DNA from: Smithella sp.
GTDB lineage: Bacteria; Desulfobacterota; Syntrophia; Syntrophales; Smithellaceae
Reading direction: 5' to 3'
DNA: 64,000 nucleotides
NCBI GenBank assembly: GCA_007244375.1
Contig: SCVW01000025.1
Location: 124,001 to 188,000, forward strand
The number at the start of each line of letters is the position of its first letter. Within the stretch, counting starts at the first letter, position 1. Below the pieces are notes generated by a model. That model saw nothing but the letters and a program-made list of their open reading frames with translations, was not told where the DNA came from and did no database searches. This document shows, piece after piece, positions 54,762 to 64,000 of this stretch. The position numbers and the translations under genes were made by a program.

Positions 54762-55574
54762 TTATTGACCTTTTACATTTGCCTTAGGGACAACCGGTAT
54801 ACTTTGTTTGACATTATCGCTTTCAATCACCTTTTTCTGATCGAAGAAAGAACTAAATTGCAGTGTTACCGGAAGCTTGTCTCTCAATATTACATCTGCA
54901 TTTACCTTATCTTTAATCGGTACGGTCATCATTCCGTCAATAGGCACCTTCCCCCGCAGCACGAAATCAAGAGGCACATCAAAGATACTATTAATTGGAA
55001 AAGGAAGCGCCTCTTGAGGTTTAACCGCAAGGGTATCTTTAATATGGAAATCATGCTTTAATGGAATCACCATATTCAAAGGAATTACACCTTTCACAGG
55101 CACATCCGTGTTTACACCCAGAATCTTAATGGTAACTTTGGTTTCAAAAGGAAATTCTGTCTTTACATTGATTTTTTCATCTACATGAAAAACATGATCA
55201 ATAGGAATATTTAAAGGTTTATCAAAAGCAATATTAAATTTCTGATTTACCGGTAATTTGATTACCGTTTTCACAGGTACAGCGTAATCGAATTCATTTT
55301 TAATGGGAATATGGAATGTGTGATCGATAGATGCTGAAACCGGAAGGCTGGAATCGACAGTAGCTGTTATAATTCTCTTATAAATATATCTTTGTTCATA
55401 TAAACTCAGTACAATCGGACCATATTTCACGAAAAAATAAATCAAAAAAACAACAAATATGATGAAAACAAAAAAGGCACTGATAAGGAAATATCTGAAT
55501 ATTCGGGAATTCTTTTCCTTTTCCAGTTTCTCAATAGAAGATTTCATTCCCTGAATTATCTTGTTGGTAATCAA
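54762..55574 (-). CDS. Membrane-anchored protein with repeated beta-strand units
   Basis: A 270-residue protein with a TM helix at ~27-50 and a long extracytoplasmic part made of recurring alternating strands: SIDHTFHIPIKNEF, VPVKTVIKLPVNQKF, PLNIPIDHVFHVDEK, VPVKGVIPLNMVIPLKHDFH, LPFPINSIFDVPLDF, VPIDGMMTVPIKDKV. The units read roughly (I/V)P(I/V)xxxFxV with Pro every ~8-20 residues. No known domain is recognised. It is convergent with the alpha/beta-hydrolase gene and alone on its strand. Confidence 0.65.
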   Translation of the reverse strand: MITNKIIQGMKSSIEKLEKEKNSRIFRYFLISAFFVFIIFVVFLIYFFVKYGPIVLSLYEQRYIYKRIITATVDSSLPVSASIDHTFHIPIKNEFDYAVPVKTVIKLPVNQKFNIAFDKPLNIPIDHVFHVDEKINVKTEFPFETKVTIKILGVNTDVPVKGVIPLNMVIPLKHDFHIKDTLAVKPQEALPFPINSIFDVPLDFVLRGKVPIDGMMTVPIKDKVNADVILRDKLPVTLQFSSFFDQKKVIESDNVKQSIPVVPKANVKGQ

Positions 55575-55799
55575 GTTATTTGTCTCCCGATTATTTTAGA
55601 TATTTGGAAATATGGTGTGAGATTATCACTACAAATAATTTTTAGCAAGTGTTGGGTTCTTTCTTTTTTTCTTTTAAGAAGCCAGTATTCAGAAACATTA
55701 TATTTCTTATTAAGGGCAATATTTATATAATCAGCGATTACCCTTGAAGTTTTAAAGTAAATTTGCCAATATAACCGCAAACTTTTGGAGGACCGGTTT

Positions 55800-57740
55800 T
55801 TGATTTATTTTCGTAATATTAGTCTGTCTTTTTCAGATAAAATACTGTTCGACAATATCAACTGGACAATTCATCCCAAAAACCGAATTGGCCTTGTCGG
55901 CGAGAACGGTACCGGTAAAACAACTTTGTTTCGGGCAATGATGGATCAAGTTCATCCTGATTCCGGAGTAATAGAAATTACCGGCAGAAGACAAAAAATA
56001 TTCGGTTATTTGCCGCAGGATCTGGTGGAACTGGAATCAATGCCTCTGATAGATTTTCTAAAAAAGAAAAGCGGAATCTCTGCAATTGAAGAATCCATCA
56101 GAAATCTGGAGCATAAACTGTCAGAAACGAAACAAAACACGGCTGAATACAGTGAAATTTCACAAAAGTATTCCGATGCGCTGGCGCATTTCAGCATGTT
56201 GGATGGATATGCTTTCGAATCCAAAGCCAAACAGATACTTAAAGGATTCGGATTTAGAGAAAGTGAATTTACTCGCGATTGCGCCTTATTTTCCGGCGGT
56301 TGGAAAATGCGCATTTTGTTGACATCGATTCTTCTGGCGAAACCCGACATAATACTTCTGGATGAACCGACCAATCATCTGGACACGGAAAGCATGGAGT
56401 GGCTGGAATCTTATCTTAAGGATTATCAGGGAACAATCATCGTTATTTCCCATGATCGTTTCTTCCTCGATAAGATCGCGCTGCATATTGCCGAACTTTT
56501 CTCATGTAAAATTCACATCTATAAGGGAAATTACTCTTACTATCTGAACGAAAAGGAAAAAAGGCGAATCGCTTTGATAAAAGAAATGGAACTGCAAAAA
56601 GCGCAAATCAAAAAAATTGAGGAGTTTGTGGAACGCTTTCGTTACAAAAACACAAAAGCTGCGCAAGTCCAAAGCAGAATAAAAATGCTGGAGAAATTTT
56701 CCGAGATAACTGCCGAAGCAAAAAACAAAAGCGTCACCATGAAGTTTCCAGAAGGCAAAAAAAGCGCAAAAGAAGTAGTCAAGGTAACGGATGTGGGACA
56801 CAACTATGACAATTTAAATGTATTTAATAATATCAACTTCACTCTATTCCGCGGCGATAAGGTTGCTTTCGTCGGAGTCAACGGTTCCGGTAAATCAACT
56901 TTATCCCGACTGCTCAGTCTTTCCGAAAAACCATCTCATGGTTCCATAAAATATGGAGATGGAGTAAACATGGCTTTCTTTTCTCAGGAAAGCTCGCAAA
57001 ATCTGAATTACGATAAGACTATCTGGGAAGAAATAAATTCCGTACCGGCAAAGGCATCTGATCAGGACAAACGCAATCTTCTCGGTGCCTTTTTATTTTC
57101 CGGTGATGATATTCGTAAGTCTATCTCCATCCTTTCCGGCGGAGAAAAATCGCGTCTTGCACTGCTAAAAATTATGCTTATGGATACTAATTTTTTGATT
57201 CTCGATGAACCGACCAATCATCTTGATTTGAATACTAAAGATATTTTTCAAAACGCCTTGATTAATTATCACGGAACCGTAGCCATTGTTTCACATGACC
57301 GCTACTTCCTGGATAATCTGGTTAATAAAGTTTTTGAATTAAAAGACGGTTCCGTCAACTATTATCTTGGTAATTATTCTTATTTTATTGAAAAACGCAG
57401 CCAATCAATCCCCCCGGCAGCAAACGATAAGGCTTCACAGATATTTAATAAAGATCAGACAATCAACAACAAAGAAAAAAAACGTTTGGAAGCGGAAGAA
57501 CGAAACAGGACATATCAAAAACGTGCCCCACTGATAAAAGAACTATCAGCAATAGAAAAAAAGCTAGCATCCCTTGAAGCTAAAAAATTGGAACATGAAA
57601 CGACGCTGTGTAATCCACAAGCACTCAAAGACTCGGTGAAAATCAAAAAGATTAATATGGAATTAAAAGATATCAATGCTGATTTAGACAACGTCTACAA
57701 TATCTGGACAAAAATTAATGAAAAACTGGAAAAACTATAG
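55800..57740 (+). CDS. ABC-F family ATPase
   Basis: A 646-residue protein with two ABC domains: GENGTGKTT, LFSGGWKMRI, LLDEPTNHLD; and GVNGSGKST, LSGGEKSRL, LDEPTNHLDL, joined by a ~70-residue helical linker (ALIKEMELQKAQIKKIEEFVERF), plus a C-terminal coiled coil. The first signature reads SGGWK, typical of the YheS-like branch. ABC-F proteins act on the ribosome rather than as transporters. The start is TTG 55800, 8 nt after GGAGG; a TTG at 55785 lies upstream of the SD. Confidence 0.93.
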   Translation: MIYFRNISLSFSDKILFDNINWTIHPKNRIGLVGENGTGKTTLFRAMMDQVHPDSGVIEITGRRQKIFGYLPQDLVELESMPLIDFLKKKSGISAIEESIRNLEHKLSETKQNTAEYSEISQKYSDALAHFSMLDGYAFESKAKQILKGFGFRESEFTRDCALFSGGWKMRILLTSILLAKPDIILLDEPTNHLDTESMEWLESYLKDYQGTIIVISHDRFFLDKIALHIAELFSCKIHIYKGNYSYYLNEKEKRRIALIKEMELQKAQIKKIEEFVERFRYKNTKAAQVQSRIKMLEKFSEITAEAKNKSVTMKFPEGKKSAKEVVKVTDVGHNYDNLNVFNNINFTLFRGDKVAFVGVNGSGKSTLSRLLSLSEKPSHGSIKYGDGVNMAFFSQESSQNLNYDKTIWEEINSVPAKASDQDKRNLLGAFLFSGDDIRKSISILSGGEKSRLALLKIMLMDTNFLILDEPTNHLDLNTKDIFQNALINYHGTVAIVSHDRYFLDNLVNKVFELKDGSVNYYLGNYSYFIEKRSQSIPPAANDKASQIFNKDQTINNKEKKRLEAEERNRTYQKRAPLIKELSAIEKKLASLEAKKLEHETTLCNPQALKDSVKIKKINMELKDINADLDNVYNIWTKINEKLEKL

Positions 57741-57757
57741 GCAAAATGGATTTTTTT

Positions 57758-58276
57758 TCAACCTCCGTCCAGTGTGGTTTTTTCCATGTTCTGAAACCAT
57801 GACGCAGGATCGGTCAGAAATTCTTCCGTATCGCGTAAAGATAGAAAATGTTCCCGTTCGATACTAGCTAATAAATTAAAAAAAGCTTTTTCTTTAGGAT
57901 CGGTGCTGCTTTCTTCCAGTTTAGTGTAAAGCGCTGCACCTCTCGCTTCAAAATCAATCGCGGTTCGAATCGCTTTTAAATCATCTTCGTTACCAGTTAT
58001 GCGGGCAGCCTTTTTCCCCGACATGGATTTTAAAATACTTCCGGCCACTGATTTTTTTACTTTCAGAGACACTGTTGCCGGCCATTTTTTTTTCTTTTCC
58101 CACTGATCATGCACTTTTTTCAATATTTCATAATGTTCTTTTTCTTCATCGGCTATTTGTTTGAACATATTCTTGCCGGCCAAATTTTTTGTCCGGCGAG
58201 CGTTAGCCAAATAAAATTCTCTTTCTTTCTGTTCATTTTCCAAAGCGAATTTAAGGGCATTCAATCTTTTTTTCAT
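57758..58276 (-). CDS. Rubrerythrin/ferritin-like diiron protein
   Basis: A 172-residue four-helix protein. Glu and His ligands are in ALENEQKEREFYLANA, DEEKEHYEILKK, AIDFEARGAALYTKLEE and SIEREHFLSLRD. The rubredoxin-like domain of classical rubrerythrin is absent. A central linker (~80-105) is Lys-rich. It probably scavenges peroxide or handles iron. SD AGGAGG lies before ATG. Confidence 0.82.
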   Translation of the reverse strand: MKKRLNALKFALENEQKEREFYLANARRTKNLAGKNMFKQIADEEKEHYEILKKVHDQWEKKKKWPATVSLKVKKSVAGSILKSMSGKKAARITGNEDDLKAIRTAIDFEARGAALYTKLEESSTDPKEKAFFNLLASIEREHFLSLRDTEEFLTDPASWFQNMEKTTLDGG

Positions 58277-58466
58277 CTTAACGCCTCCTTACGCTAATGT
58301 TCAAGGAAACCATTTTTATTAATTATAAAAGATATTGCTGATTAGTTCAATACGTATTTGCATTGTATTGAATTTGCACCGGTTGCAGTAAGAAAATTAT
58401 TAGAATCATGCAGCATTTGATTCTCCTGCAGCTGTTGACGGATTATGCAATTAATTGTAAATGTTT

Positions 58467-60071
58467 TTATTCAAGTTTTTCTTTAATATCCAAAATATAT
58501 TCGGCAATATTATTGCAATGATCAGAAATTCGTTCCAGATGAATTAGCATCTCCACAAAAATCAGTCCTGCTTCTGTACTGCAAAGACGATTATGAAATC
58601 TCTTGAGATGATTATTGCGGGCATCTTTAACTTTCTCATCAATTTTTTCCTCTCTTTGAATGACGCTGACTATTTTTTCCTTGTCGGATATTTCAATTAA
58701 AGACATAGCTTCATCAATATTCTGACTCACCAAAGATGTGATCTCCTGCAATTCCTGCTTGCCCATCTCGGTAAACTTTATTTTCCCCTCGGCTTTTCGT
58801 TCGGCTAATTCGGCTATCCAGACCACGTGATTACCCATACTTTCAATATCACCGGCGATTGCCGTGAAAGCAAAAATCTTTTTGGATAGTTGAGTTGATT
58901 TATTCTGTGCGGATATTTTCCATAAAAACCTTACGATCTGTAAGCGTAAGTTATTTACTACCATCTCTATATAAGAAATATCCCTTTGCCGCCCCTTCTC
59001 AACGAAAAAAATCATCCCTCTAGCTATTAAAAACATTTTCCTCGTAAGGTTAATCTCCCTCTGTAATTCCTTTTGTACGTTGTCAAGGGCTTTTTCCTCA
59101 TCAGACAGATTTCTGCGATCAAGAAATTCCGGCCAGATCGGCAATGTTTCATCTTCCCCTTTTAAGATTCTCTGCATTAGAGCTGCAAAAGGGTTCAGAA
59201 AAAAAACAAAGCCAATCATAATGACAAAATTAAGTATAAAGTGTGCCAGAACAATCTGCTGAGCAACATTAGCAGAAAGGTTTTTTAATACGATTAGTAA
59301 ATACGGCATCAGAATAAAGCATATAATAACGCCGACGCATTTGAAGATCAAGTGAGATATGGCAGTTCTTTTTCCGCTTACTGTTGCTACTGTCCCGGCG
59401 AGTAGTGCCGTAACGGTAGTGCCGATGTTTGCTCCCATTATCACAGGAACAGCATTTTCCAGAGAAACTAAATTCTGCTGCGCTAATAGTGCCATAATAC
59501 TGATAGGTATAGCGGAAGCATGAATAATACCGGTAACTACAATTCCCAGACCAATCCCCAAGAAAGGATTTTGAGTTTGTGTAAACATATGCAAGAAAAC
59601 CGGAGAATCTTTTAAAGGCTCTATAGCATGACCGATCATTCCCAAACCGAAGAAAAGCAATCCGAAATAAAAAATTATCTTGCCGGCAACCTCCCCTTTG
59701 CCCCGGTAGATTAACCACAAAAGCCCACCTATGGAAATAATAAGTGGTGAAATATCCGTAAAATGCCAGACAACAAATTGAACAGTCAAAGTAGTGCCGA
59801 TATCAGTGCCCAGGATAATTGCGAGAGAATTATAAAAGCTGATTAATCCCGCGCTCACCAAACCGACAGTCAGCGCCGTAGAAGCAGAAGAGCTTTGGAA
59901 AATGATTGTCGAAATTATACCGGTAAGAAGTCCGTATAAAGGTTTTTGCACTGCATACCTTACATGTTCTTTTATACGAACATCAATCAATTTTCGAACG
60001 GCAGAGGAGAGATTAATCATACCGATCAAAAACAAAACAATGCCGCTTATAACAAAGACGGTTTCTTTCAT
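58467..60071 (-). CDS. Na/Pi cotransporter family protein with PhoU domain
   Basis: A 534-residue inner-membrane protein. The N-terminal half has two repeats of the Na/Pi-cotransporter family, with the QSSSAST motif (IIFQSSSASTALTVGLVSAGL) and its counterpart (GANIGTTVTALLAGT). The C-terminal ~200 residues are a PhoU-like helical domain (RISDHCNNIAEYILDIKEKLE). It probably moves phosphate or another anion with sodium. It is monocistronic. Confidence 0.9.
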   Translation of the reverse strand: MKETVFVISGIVLFLIGMINLSSAVRKLIDVRIKEHVRYAVQKPLYGLLTGIISTIIFQSSSASTALTVGLVSAGLISFYNSLAIILGTDIGTTLTVQFVVWHFTDISPLIISIGGLLWLIYRGKGEVAGKIIFYFGLLFFGLGMIGHAIEPLKDSPVFLHMFTQTQNPFLGIGLGIVVTGIIHASAIPISIMALLAQQNLVSLENAVPVIMGANIGTTVTALLAGTVATVSGKRTAISHLIFKCVGVIICFILMPYLLIVLKNLSANVAQQIVLAHFILNFVIMIGFVFFLNPFAALMQRILKGEDETLPIWPEFLDRRNLSDEEKALDNVQKELQREINLTRKMFLIARGMIFFVEKGRQRDISYIEMVVNNLRLQIVRFLWKISAQNKSTQLSKKIFAFTAIAGDIESMGNHVVWIAELAERKAEGKIKFTEMGKQELQEITSLVSQNIDEAMSLIEISDKEKIVSVIQREEKIDEKVKDARNNHLKRFHNRLCSTEAGLIFVEMLIHLERISDHCNNIAEYILDIKEKLE

Positions 60072-60255
60072 TTTAAATCCCTAATCATTCCTTTCATTGC
60101 AAACATAGGAAAGATTTCTTATTAAAATCATTTAGGCATAGGCTGAATAACTTGTCCGGATTTTGATATAAAATTTTTCCTTTATTGTTAATACTTCAAT
60201 TATAATTAACAAATTATTCGGTATGCCTCAAGAAAAAGAGGTTCTAAAACATGTT

Positions 60256-61005
60256 TTATTTGTGAAGTTTCATATTAAAAGTAGAAATTTCTCCTGTATC
60301 CTTCGCTTTTAACTGCAATCGTAAAACTTTCGCTGTTTTCGCTTCACCAGGATAGAAAATAAAACCATAAGCCAATTCACCCGGCCTGATCGCCCGATAC
60401 TGCAATGAACGTGACTGCAAATCATCCTTAATCTTGGATTGTACAACTTCGTAATGTTTCTCGAAACCATAGCCACCACCGGAAATTAAACCAGCGGCTC
60501 CGCCAATTGCCGCCCCCTTACCTGCAGCTTCTCCTACATTTGTTCCGGTAACAATACCAATTGCCGCTCCAATGACTGCTCCCGCAGCTCCCAGCAAAAG
60601 ACCACTTTTTGTTGCCTCGGGAACTATTTGACCAAGTTCGGTAGCTTTAGACACTCGATCATAGGCTAATTCCTGATCAAGAATCGGCCAAACGTTACCA
60701 TCGTCATCAATCAAAAATGTTTGATCGGGAATTATTATCAGAGGGTGAGTTCCCTTGTTATCAAATACCACCTGCACCGGAAGAAGACCTGCCGACCTGA
60801 TGTCAAAACCGAAAACTTCCCTTGCCTCTTTGGTTTTGCTGAAGCTTCTCGCTGCAATTGCGGCACCGTTAAATGTAACGACATTAGGTGTGTTCTCCGG
60901 CAATTTAAAAGGAGCAACCTGCCTTTCATATCTTGCACAACCCAAAATAATAGTCGTAAAAATAAAAACGATCACTACTAATTTATAATTCTTTCCGACC
61001 GGCAT
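60256..61005 (-). CDS. Lipoprotein with glycine-zipper segment
   Basis: A 249-residue outer-envelope lipoprotein (lipobox ILGCARY). Residues ~125-170 form a glycine zipper (GAAGAVIGAAIGIVTGTNVGE, then GKGAAIGGAAGLISGGGYG). ATG 61005 is preferred since AGGAGG lies ~6 nt before it; the longer form from 61041 would pass through the SD. The function is unknown; similar proteins are common in Deltaproteobacteria. Confidence 0.7.
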   Translation of the reverse strand: MPVGKNYKLVVIVFIFTTIILGCARYERQVAPFKLPENTPNVVTFNGAAIAARSFSKTKEAREVFGFDIRSAGLLPVQVVFDNKGTHPLIIIPDQTFLIDDDGNVWPILDQELAYDRVSKATELGQIVPEATKSGLLLGAAGAVIGAAIGIVTGTNVGEAAGKGAAIGGAAGLISGGGYGFEKHYEVVQSKIKDDLQSRSLQYRAIRPGELAYGFIFYPGEAKTAKVLRLQLKAKDTGEISTFNMKLHK

Positions 61006-61126
61006 ACTCACCTCCTCTATAATACTGTTTACACTAATCACTTAAAATTTTATAAAAATACACAGCCACCGAAGATTTGCTTATTTCAGAAAGAATTATC
61101 AACCAATACCATCTGAAAATATCATT

Positions 61127-62206
61127 TTAGCCGTATTGTTCCTTAATCCACTTTAGATAAGCACCGGTTTTAATATTTTTTATCCATTTTTTATGATGTA
61201 AATACCAATTGATGGTTTTTCGCAGTCCGGAGTCAAAAGACTCCTTCGGAGACCAATTTAACTCTTTTTTCAATTTGGAAAAATCAATTGCGTATCGGCG
61301 ATCATGTCCGGGACGGTCTTTGACAAAGGTAATCAAATTGCGTCGCGGCCGTCCATTTCCGGCAGGTTTTATTTCATCAAGAATATCGCAGATCATTTGC
61401 ACAATTAAAATATTTTCCATTTCCGCATTACCACCAACATTATATGTTTCACCTTTATCCCCTGTTGTCATAATTCTCCAGATTGCTTCACAATGATCTT
61501 CCACATAAAGCCAGTCACGCATATTTTTCCCGTCGCCGTAGACCGGAAGAGGCTTTCCCTCGAGAGCGTTAAGAATAATAAGCGGAATCAGTTTTTCCGG
61601 AAACTGATACGGACCGTAATTATTAGAACAATTGGAAATAGTCGAGGGCAATTTGAATGTCTTATAATAAGCGCGTACCAGATGATCGGATGCCGCTTTG
61701 GATGCGGAATACGGACTATTGGGACGATACGGAGTATTTTCACGGAAAAAACCTCTGGCTCCAAGACTGCCGTAAACTTCATCGGTACTGACATGATGGA
61801 ATAGCCTGAATTTTTCCCCGTGTGCTTTAGATACCTCCAGAAGATTAAATGTTCCAATAATGTTTGTTTGAATGAATTTACCCGGAGCTTTTATAGAACG
61901 GTCAACGTGCGATTCGGCAGCAAAATGGCAGACGGCATCAACATCATATTTTGAAAATATCTTTTCAAGTTTTTTTACATCACATATGTTCACTTTTTGG
62001 AAAATATATCGTGAAGAATAATCAGCGGCTATATCAGCCAGATTTTCCGGATTGCCGGCATACGTCAAACAATCCACATTAATTATTCTGCCTGAATAAC
62101 TTTTATTATTAATCAAATAACGGATAAAATTACTTCCGATAAATCCACAGCCACCAGTTACCAGCAAATTCTTGAACTCAATTTTACTTTTATTTTTTAT
62201 GTTCAT
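61127..62206 (-). CDS. rfbB: dTDP-glucose 4,6-dehydratase
   Basis: A 359-residue short-chain dehydrogenase of the nucleotide-sugar type. NAD-binding [10 protein letters not shown] (~20), the signature [12 protein letters not shown], catalytic STDEVYGS and YSASKAASD (YxxxK). It makes dTDP-4-keto-6-deoxyglucose for rhamnose or related sugars. The other rml genes are not in the window. SD AGGAG lies ~9 nt before ATG. Confidence 0.95.
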   Translation of the reverse strand: MNIKNKSKIEFKNLLVTGGCGFIGSNFIRYLINNKSYSGRIINVDCLTYAGNPENLADIAADYSSRYIFQKVNICDVKKLEKIFSKYDVDAVCHFAAESHVDRSIKAPGKFIQTNIIGTFNLLEVSKAHGEKFRLFHHVSTDEVYGSLGARGFFRENTPYRPNSPYSASKAASDHLVRAYYKTFKLPSTISNCSNNYGPYQFPEKLIPLIILNALEGKPLPVYGDGKNMRDWLYVEDHCEAIWRIMTTGDKGETYNVGGNAEMENILIVQMICDILDEIKPAGNGRPRRNLITFVKDRPGHDRRYAIDFSKLKKELNWSPKESFDSGLRKTINWYLHHKKWIKNIKTGAYLKWIKEQYG

Positions 62207-62490
62207 CCTTAAATGCTCCTAAAAAGCTATTGTTAAACAAAAATCTTTAATAGCTATAGTCAATAAAAGCTCTGCGGCAATTACTTATCATATTAGAAGA
62301 CCTTTTAAAATATTAAAATATTTTTTTACGTGTAATTAGTCTCGCTTAATCGGTGTTTGCTCCGGATATTTTATGACTCTTTTATTTTGGTACTTGCAAG
62401 CTTTTTACTTGTATATATTGCTAATTCTTTATACTCCACCTCCGAGAACGCTTTGTCCGCAAAGACAATACTTTATTTTCAGCCAAACAA

Positions 62491-62533
62491 AAAAATTGGC
62501 GGCAACTGTCTGATGTACCGTTACCGCCAATTT
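62491..62533 (-). terminator. Rho-independent terminator of the histone-H1-like gene
   Basis: On the minus strand AAATTGGCGGTAAC pairs with GTTGCCGCCAATTT (one G-U) around a ~13-nt loop and is followed by further T residues. It lies 31 bp past the gene's stop. The remainder of 62207-62563 is AT-rich and non-coding. Confidence 0.85.
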
Positions 62534-62563
62534 CCCTTCTAGTTTTTAAGAATTAAATCTTTT

Positions 62564-62692
62564 CTATTTCTTCTTCTTGGGAGCTACTTTCTTCTTTGCT
62601 ACTTTTTTAACTGCTTTTTTCTTTACTACTTTCTTTACTACTTTTTTCTTTGGAGCTGCTTTTTTCTTTACTACTTTCTTTGCCGTTGCCAT
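62564..62692 (-). CDS. Lysine-rich histone-H1-like small protein (42 aa)
   Basis: A 42-residue protein made almost only of Lys, Val, Ala and Pro: MATAKKVVKKKAAPKKK followed by KVV/KAV/KVA repeats and a KKKVAPKKKK tail. About half its residues are lysine. This composition matches bacterial histone-H1-like/AlgP-type DNA-binding tails, which coat or condense DNA. The gene has a strong SD (AAAGGAGG, 9 nt), its own promoter and its own terminator, so it is real despite its size. It may also be phosphorylated or acetylated, but nothing in the sequence shows that. Confidence 0.85.
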   Translation of the reverse strand: MATAKKVVKKKAAPKKKVVKKVVKKKAVKKVAKKKVAPKKKK

Positions 62693-62756
62693 TATGTGAC
62701 GCCTCCTTTAAAAAATTTGTTGGATTTTTAATGCTTCCAATTCCTTTTCTGGTTAA

Positions 62757-62785
62757 ACTTTACTTTATTTTTTTTAGCTAGTCAA
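62757..62785 (-). promoter_or_regulatory. Promoter of the histone-H1-like gene
   Basis: On the minus strand TTGACT (62785-62780) and TAAAGT (62762-62757) are 17 bp apart, giving a ~58-nt leader. The rest of 62786-63139 is AT-rich with no ORF. Confidence 0.65.
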
Positions 62786-63139
62786 CAAAAAACACTTATA
62801 AATTATTTTTTTTAATACTTATTTTTACAGCTTATCACCGCACATTCTTGCCTAATAAAATATTAATTCACAAACAGTGACATAACTTCACAAGCTTTTT
62901 ACATTGTGATACTGATTGCTGTAATCCAATACTGTTGCGGGTTTCCTGATGATGATAAATATTCTCGCATAAAATAATCGGCATGATTTTGTACTTCATA
63001 GCGATTAAACTTTACAAATATTTTACGTAAAAATATTTTCTGCTTTCATCATGGAGAGAACATTTTTTTATTACTTAAAATATTTTTTACACAAAACCAG
63101 AAATGATTATCTCTGCAAGCCACTCGGCATCGTTTTCAA

Positions 63140-63919
63140 CTATAGATAAGTTTTTCCGCCGATATATTGATTTGCGAAGTAATTTGAAGATAGAGAATCA
63201 ACCTTGATTTTTCTGCCTTGAGATGAAGCATGAATAAATTTTCCATCTCCGATATAAATACCGACATGAGAAACACTGTTTCTGCCCTTTAAAGAGAAAA
63301 ATACCAGATCACCTTTTTGCAAATCATTTTTATTTACGGTATCACCTGTATTAAATTGTTCTTTCGAATTACGGGGAAGATTTAGACCATTCAGTTGGTA
63401 CACTGTCATTGTCAGTCCACTGCAATCAAATCCGTCATCGGAAGAAGTGCCCCCCCAAAGATAAGGAACACCGAGGAAATCTTTTGCAGTCTTCACTAAA
63501 GATTCCCTCAAATAATCAGTACCGTATTGTTTTTGTCTGGCAACTGAATAATCTTCAGGCTGTACGATATAAAACTCTTCGATAATGTTCGCTTCTTTCA
63601 GGCTTTGAGCTCTTTTTCTGGCCGAGTCCTTTGTCGCATAATTACCAAATCGGACTTTAAAGAATTTATCCGAAGCAAGAAAATATGTGGCATCGAGGCC
63701 ATGATTATTTTTCAATCTTTCCGTCAAACGCACCGCATTTTCCACTTTTTTAAACGCTCCCGCCTGAATCGTATAGCCCATCAACTCCAGTACAGGTTTT
63801 TGCCTCACCGGTTTTGGGTAAGACGGTGGCACCCAACGCGCAGTCCGGCGAGCATGTGAACATGACAATACAAGCAAAGAAATAAGAATAAAGAGCGCGG
63901 TCAGTTTGTATTTTCTCAT
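63140..63919 (-). CDS. SPOR and NlpC/P60 domain lipoprotein (peptidoglycan endopeptidase)
   Basis: A 259-residue lipoprotein (lipobox VLSC). Residues ~50-120 are a SPOR domain (YTIQAGAFKKVENAVRLTERL), which binds denuded septal glycan. Residues ~145-259 are NlpC/P60 with active-site Cys in DDGFDCSGL, His in SVSHVGIYIG and a third polar site in FIHASS, so it should cut peptide stems. ATG 63919 overlaps the upstream gene's stop by 4 bp (ATGA); this decides against the ATG at 63931. Confidence 0.9.
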   Translation of the reverse strand: MRKYKLTALFILISLLVLSCSHARRTARWVPPSYPKPVRQKPVLELMGYTIQAGAFKKVENAVRLTERLKNNHGLDATYFLASDKFFKVRFGNYATKDSARKRAQSLKEANIIEEFYIVQPEDYSVARQKQYGTDYLRESLVKTAKDFLGVPYLWGGTSSDDGFDCSGLTMTVYQLNGLNLPRNSKEQFNTGDTVNKNDLQKGDLVFFSLKGRNSVSHVGIYIGDGKFIHASSQGRKIKVDSLSSNYFANQYIGGKTYL

Positions 63920-64000
63920 TCTTTCATCCATTTATTGCGGACATAATCCCTGGCTTCTTTAGTTGTCATAATTCTACCTTCAAGCTGCTCTTCTTCTAAT
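63916..64000 (-). CDS. Partial CDS, C-terminus only
   Basis: The frame is open from the right edge and ends at TGA 63918-63916; the visible tail is ~27 residues (ending RDYVRNKWMKE). It overlaps the NlpC/P60 gene by 4 bp and is surely cotranscribed with it. Too little is seen to name it. Confidence 0.6.
   Translation of the reverse strand, partial: LEEEQLEGRIMTTKEARDYVRNKWMKE

Noticed and set aside
62357-62542. 61-codon plus-strand frame
   Set aside because: It runs through the terminator of the lysine-rich gene and has no SD.

Overview
The window is AT-rich (roughly 40% GC by eye), densely coded bacterial chromosome. The gene content (paired C-terminally extended acyl-CoA dehydrogenases, a thiolase, an enoyl-CoA hydratase-like protein, cytochrome bd with an Rrf2 regulator, many two-component/c-di-GMP proteins, rnc next to a radical SAM gene, era and der) fits a Gram-negative anaerobe of the Desulfobacterota, most likely a Syntrophus/Smithella-like syntroph. 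That assignment is inference; no rRNA gene is present. No CRISPR array, prophage or transposase gene was seen.

Layout. 1-4.1 kb: the end of an outer-membrane DUF2490 protein, then a signalling operon (SBP-domain histidine kinase, single-domain receiver, REC-PAS-HD-GYP). 4.2-9.4 kb: AddA/AddB-like helicase-nuclease pair on the minus strand. 9.6-14.8 kb: methyltransferase-like protein plus DUF2845 protein, a REC-PAS-GGDEF diguanylate cyclase, and a membrane TPR protein. 14.9-18.8 kb: enoyl-CoA hydratase-like protein, cydAB and an Rrf2 regulator whose promoter shares a 12-bp motif with the cydA leader. 19-24.8 kb: HD-GYP protein, an Alg13/Alg14-type glycosyltransferase pair, a very large AsmA-like protein, a PilZ protein. 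24.9-25.4 kb: four tRNA genes (Arg-TCT, His-GTG, Arg-TCG, Lys-CTT), minus strand, with a terminator. 25.5-35.4 kb: secreted DUF5648 protein, dprA-topA-trmFO, an extended NDK, and a coiled protein-pcm-LytM operon. 35.8-43.9 kb: fatty-acid region with a thiolase, a lipoprotein hydrolase, two RsbRD-N-like paralogues and two acyl-CoA dehydrogenase paralogues. 44-57.7 kb: housekeeping genes (DUF721/DciA, tRNA methyltransferase, DUF1015, ferredoxin, metalloprotease, rnc, radical SAM, era, der, ABC-F). 57.8-64 kb: rubrerythrin-like protein, Na/Pi transporter-PhoU, glycine-zipper lipoprotein, rfbB, a 42-residue lysine-rich histone-H1-like gene, and an SPOR-NlpC/P60 lipoprotein.

The most interesting structure is non-coding. 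(i) Each acyl-CoA dehydrogenase gene has a promoter with a TGAC-N5-GTCA palindrome at the expected transcription start and a second copy 126 or 159 bp upstream, close to whole numbers of helical turns. (ii) A family of ~126-175 bp intergenic elements with terminal inverted repeats (MITE-like) occurs four times plus one half copy, twice ending right at a gene start. (iii) An Rrf2 regulator has a motif between its own -35 and -10 boxes that recurs in front of cydAB. (iv) Long inverted repeats cover the enoyl-CoA hydratase ribosome-binding site and the stop codon of one RsbRD-N-like gene.

Several starts were moved to TTG or internal ATG codons where a Shine-Dalgarno site decides the matter.
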